This document shows positions 62,658 to 64,000 of a stretch of DNA of 64,000 bases, one piece after another. The DNA is from Mucilaginibacter sp. CSA2-8R (lineage in GTDB: Bacteria > Bacteroidota > Bacteroidia > Sphingobacteriales > Sphingobacteriaceae). The translations under genes and the position numbers were made by a program. The stretch covers positions 2,666,001 through 2,730,000 of the forward strand of contig NZ_CP152389.1 of the NCBI RefSeq assembly GCF_038806765.1. The letters are read 5' to 3'. The notes beneath the pieces are model-generated. The model was not told the origin of the DNA and made no database searches. It saw nothing but the letters and a program-made list of their open reading frames with translations. Positions within the stretch are counted from its first letter, which is position 1; each line of letters opens with the position of its first letter.

Positions 62658-63192
62658 TCTTGTCTTTACGTAATTTATTTTTGCCTGCGCCTTTTTTCTC
62701 TTCCGTCTTTTTATGCAACGAATCGGCTTTGGCTTTGTTTAAACGGGCTATAGAATCGGCTGCCCGTTTGGCTATGCGTTCATTTTCTTTCATCTGCCGG
62801 GCAAGCTCGGCCTTCTGGCGTTTCTCTTTCACTTTGGTGGCCGAGTCTACCCGTACTTTAATATCGGCAATTACCTTGTCATAAATTTCAAATAATTCAT
62901 CAGGTCTATTGGTGTAATACTTAAAACTCTTTTTAAACGCGCCGCTATCAATATTTTGTTGTTTAAATATTTGCATGTACTGCGCATTCCCGTATTTAAA
63001 CATTGTATCCGGTACCATCATTTTATCAGTCAGGGTACCATCTACCACATGTATTTCGATTAACACATGTTCCATTTGCTCATGGCTCAATATCTCTTTG
63101 GGCTTATCGCTTTTGCAGGAACACAAAAAAAACATCACTAAAAAAAACAAGATGTAATAAATGCGCTTTCTGTAATTTAGCGGTTTCCTCAT
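62638..63192 (-). CDS. DUF4296 lipoprotein
   Basis: 184 aa from the start at 63192 (M-R-K-P-L-N-Y). Lipobox F-F-L-C-S-C, then the DUF4296 helical domain and a long Lys/Arg/Glu-rich charged tail (about 120-184). Function unknown. Overlaps mutS2 by 20 bp, which suggests translational coupling, and lies divergent from yggS. Confidence 0.82.
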   Translation of the reverse strand: MRKPLNYRKRIYYILFFLVMFFLCSCKSDKPKEILSHEQMEHVLIEIHVVDGTLTDKMMVPDTMFKYGNAQYMQIFKQQNIDSGAFKKSFKYYTNRPDELFEIYDKVIADIKVRVDSATKVKEKRQKAELARQMKENERIAKRAADSIARLNKAKADSLHKKTEEKKGAGKNKLRKDKNVIPRK

Positions 63193-63214
63193 AAGAGGCA
63201 AATTTACGTAATAA

Positions 63215-63904
63215 ATGAGCATTAGCGATAACATAAAAAGCCTGAAAAACGAGCTCGACACAGTGAACGTTACCCTGGTAGCCGTGTCTAAAACGAAGCC
63301 TGCAACTGATATTGAAGAAGCCTACCAAGCAGGCCAACGCATATTTGGCGAAAATCAAGTGCAGGAACTGGTAGAAAAATACGAGCAGTTGCCTAAAGAT
63401 ATTGAATGGCACTTAGTTGGTCATTTACAAACCAACAAAGTAAAATATATTGCTCCGTTTATCAGCCTTATTCATTCTGTAGATAGCTTAAAGCTGCTGG
63501 AAGAAATTAACAAACAGGCCGAAAAAAATAAACGCGTAATTGATTGCCTGCTGCAGGTATACATTGCCGACGAAGAAACCAAATATGGTTTAGGCTTTGA
63601 TGAAGTAATTGAACTGCTACGGTCTGATGAGTTTGCTGCGCTTAAAAATGTGCGCATTCGTGGGTTAATGGGTATTGCTACTAACACCGACAGCGAAAAA
63701 CAAATCAAAGAAGAATTTTACGAGCTTGATACGTTTTTTGACGGAATAACTCAAAGCTTTTTCCGTAAAGAAGACAGCTTTGATATATTGTCAATGGGTA
63801 TGTCTGGCGATTACAAAATTGCCGTTGAACAAGGCAGTACCATGGTAAGATTAGGCAGCACTATATTTGGCGAAAGAGTGGTTAAACACTTTAAAAATAA
63901 TTAG
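63215..63904 (+). CDS. yggS: YggS family pyridoxal-phosphate protein
   Basis: 229 aa. The PLP lysine is K26 in A-V-S-K-T-K-P. The G-E-N-x-V-Q-E, W-H-L-V-G-H-L-Q-T-N-K and S-M-G-M-S-G-D motifs are all present. Maintains PLP homeostasis (PLPBP family). The partial GNAT gene begins 3 bp after its stop, so they are cotranscribed. Confidence 0.95.
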   Translation: MSISDNIKSLKNELDTVNVTLVAVSKTKPATDIEEAYQAGQRIFGENQVQELVEKYEQLPKDIEWHLVGHLQTNKVKYIAPFISLIHSVDSLKLLEEINKQAEKNKRVIDCLLQVYIADEETKYGLGFDEVIELLRSDEFAALKNVRIRGLMGIATNTDSEKQIKEEFYELDTFFDGITQSFFRKEDSFDILSMGMSGDYKIAVEQGSTMVRLGSTIFGERVVKHFKNN

Positions 63905-63907
63905 GAT

Positions 63908-64000
63908 ATGCAGGTACAACTCAGAACAGCCCGCCGTGACGACTGCCCACGCCTGTTAGAACTTATAAAGGAACTTGCCCTTTACGAACGTGCACCGCAG
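63908..64000 (+). CDS. GNAT family N-acetyltransferase (3' truncated)
   Basis: The 31 codons present read M-Q-V-Q-L-R-T-A-R-R-D-D-C-P and L-L-E-L-I-K-E-L-A-L-Y-E-R, the typical start of a GNAT protein (diamine acetyltransferase-like). The rest is outside the window. Confidence 0.7.
   Translation, partial: MQVQLRTARRDDCPRLLELIKELALYERAPQ

Overview
The window is ordinary chromosomal DNA of a Bacteroidota species, most likely a soil or freshwater Sphingobacteriaceae member (Mucilaginibacter/Pedobacter-like). The evidence is: the Bacteroidota promoter consensus (TTTG/TTG, about 18-20 bp, TAnnTTTG) before several genes and almost no Shine-Dalgarno sites; an N-acylornithine carbamoyltransferase instead of classical ArgF; the futalosine menaquinone pathway (mqnA, mqnE, mqnC); a DUF3276 PUR-family protein; and DUF4296, DUF4142 and MgtE genes typical of the phylum. 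The genus is inference. Both ends cut a gene: an NDH-2 NADH dehydrogenase on the left and a GNAT acetyltransferase on the right. I saw no tRNA, rRNA, CRISPR array, prophage or insertion sequence.

Layout. 1-1.2 kb: end of ndh and a small membrane protein. 1.4-7.6 kb (minus): arginine operon, GNAT (candidate N-acylglutamate synthase), argG, GNAT, argC, argD, argF', paiB. It is preceded by a 240-bp leader with a candidate promoter, ArgR-like inverted repeats, an unannotated 41-codon peptide containing three tandem Arg codons, and terminator-like hairpins. 8-15.7 kb: RNA ligase-like phosphoesterase, aldo/keto reductase, MBL hydrolase, DUF3820, msrA, corA, WbqC-like, LpxL-like acyltransferase, glycosyltransferase. 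15.6-28.5 kb: MscS channel, aroQ, xerD, prmC, ribD, EamA transporter, YigZ, mgtE, bioB, ohr, and a radical SAM/DUF4130 DNA-repair-like pair. 28.5-29 kb: an intergenic region with a strong promoter, a long-range closing stem and an intrinsic terminator, probably an unrecognised structured RNA. 29-45 kb: PhoH-PIN ATPase, FUSC protein, ppc, DUF4142 lipoprotein, a barrel-like protein, gyrA with two TPR genes, hemF, an MFS transporter, a cold-shock gene. 45-51 kb: fused trehalose-phosphate synthase/phosphatase, a PepSY-like protein, and the mqnE-phosphatase-mqnA operon. 51-56.8 kb: the most unusual region (below). 56.9-64 kb: ModF-like double ABC ATPase, mqnC, DUF3276, mutS2, DUF4296 lipoprotein, YggS.

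Two regulatory systems stand out. (1) At 51-54 kb an ECF-type sigma factor is followed by a single-pass membrane protein joining an anti-sigma-like cytoplasmic domain to a periplasmic trypsin-like protease. The sigma gene, the divergent lipoprotein pair and a third lipoprotein gene all have the same upstream element: GGGTTAC, exactly 16 bases, then (T/G)ATTAA. This looks like an autoregulated envelope-stress regulon controlling tiny Asp/Ser/Thr/Lys-rich lipoproteins. (2) The arginine operon leader peptide suggests transcription attenuation by Arg codons combined with an ArgR-like site.

Several genes (DUF3820, ribD, hemF, mqnC, the radical SAM gene, phoH) have a -7 promoter box ending 1-7 nt before the start codon, which predicts leaderless or nearly leaderless mRNAs.
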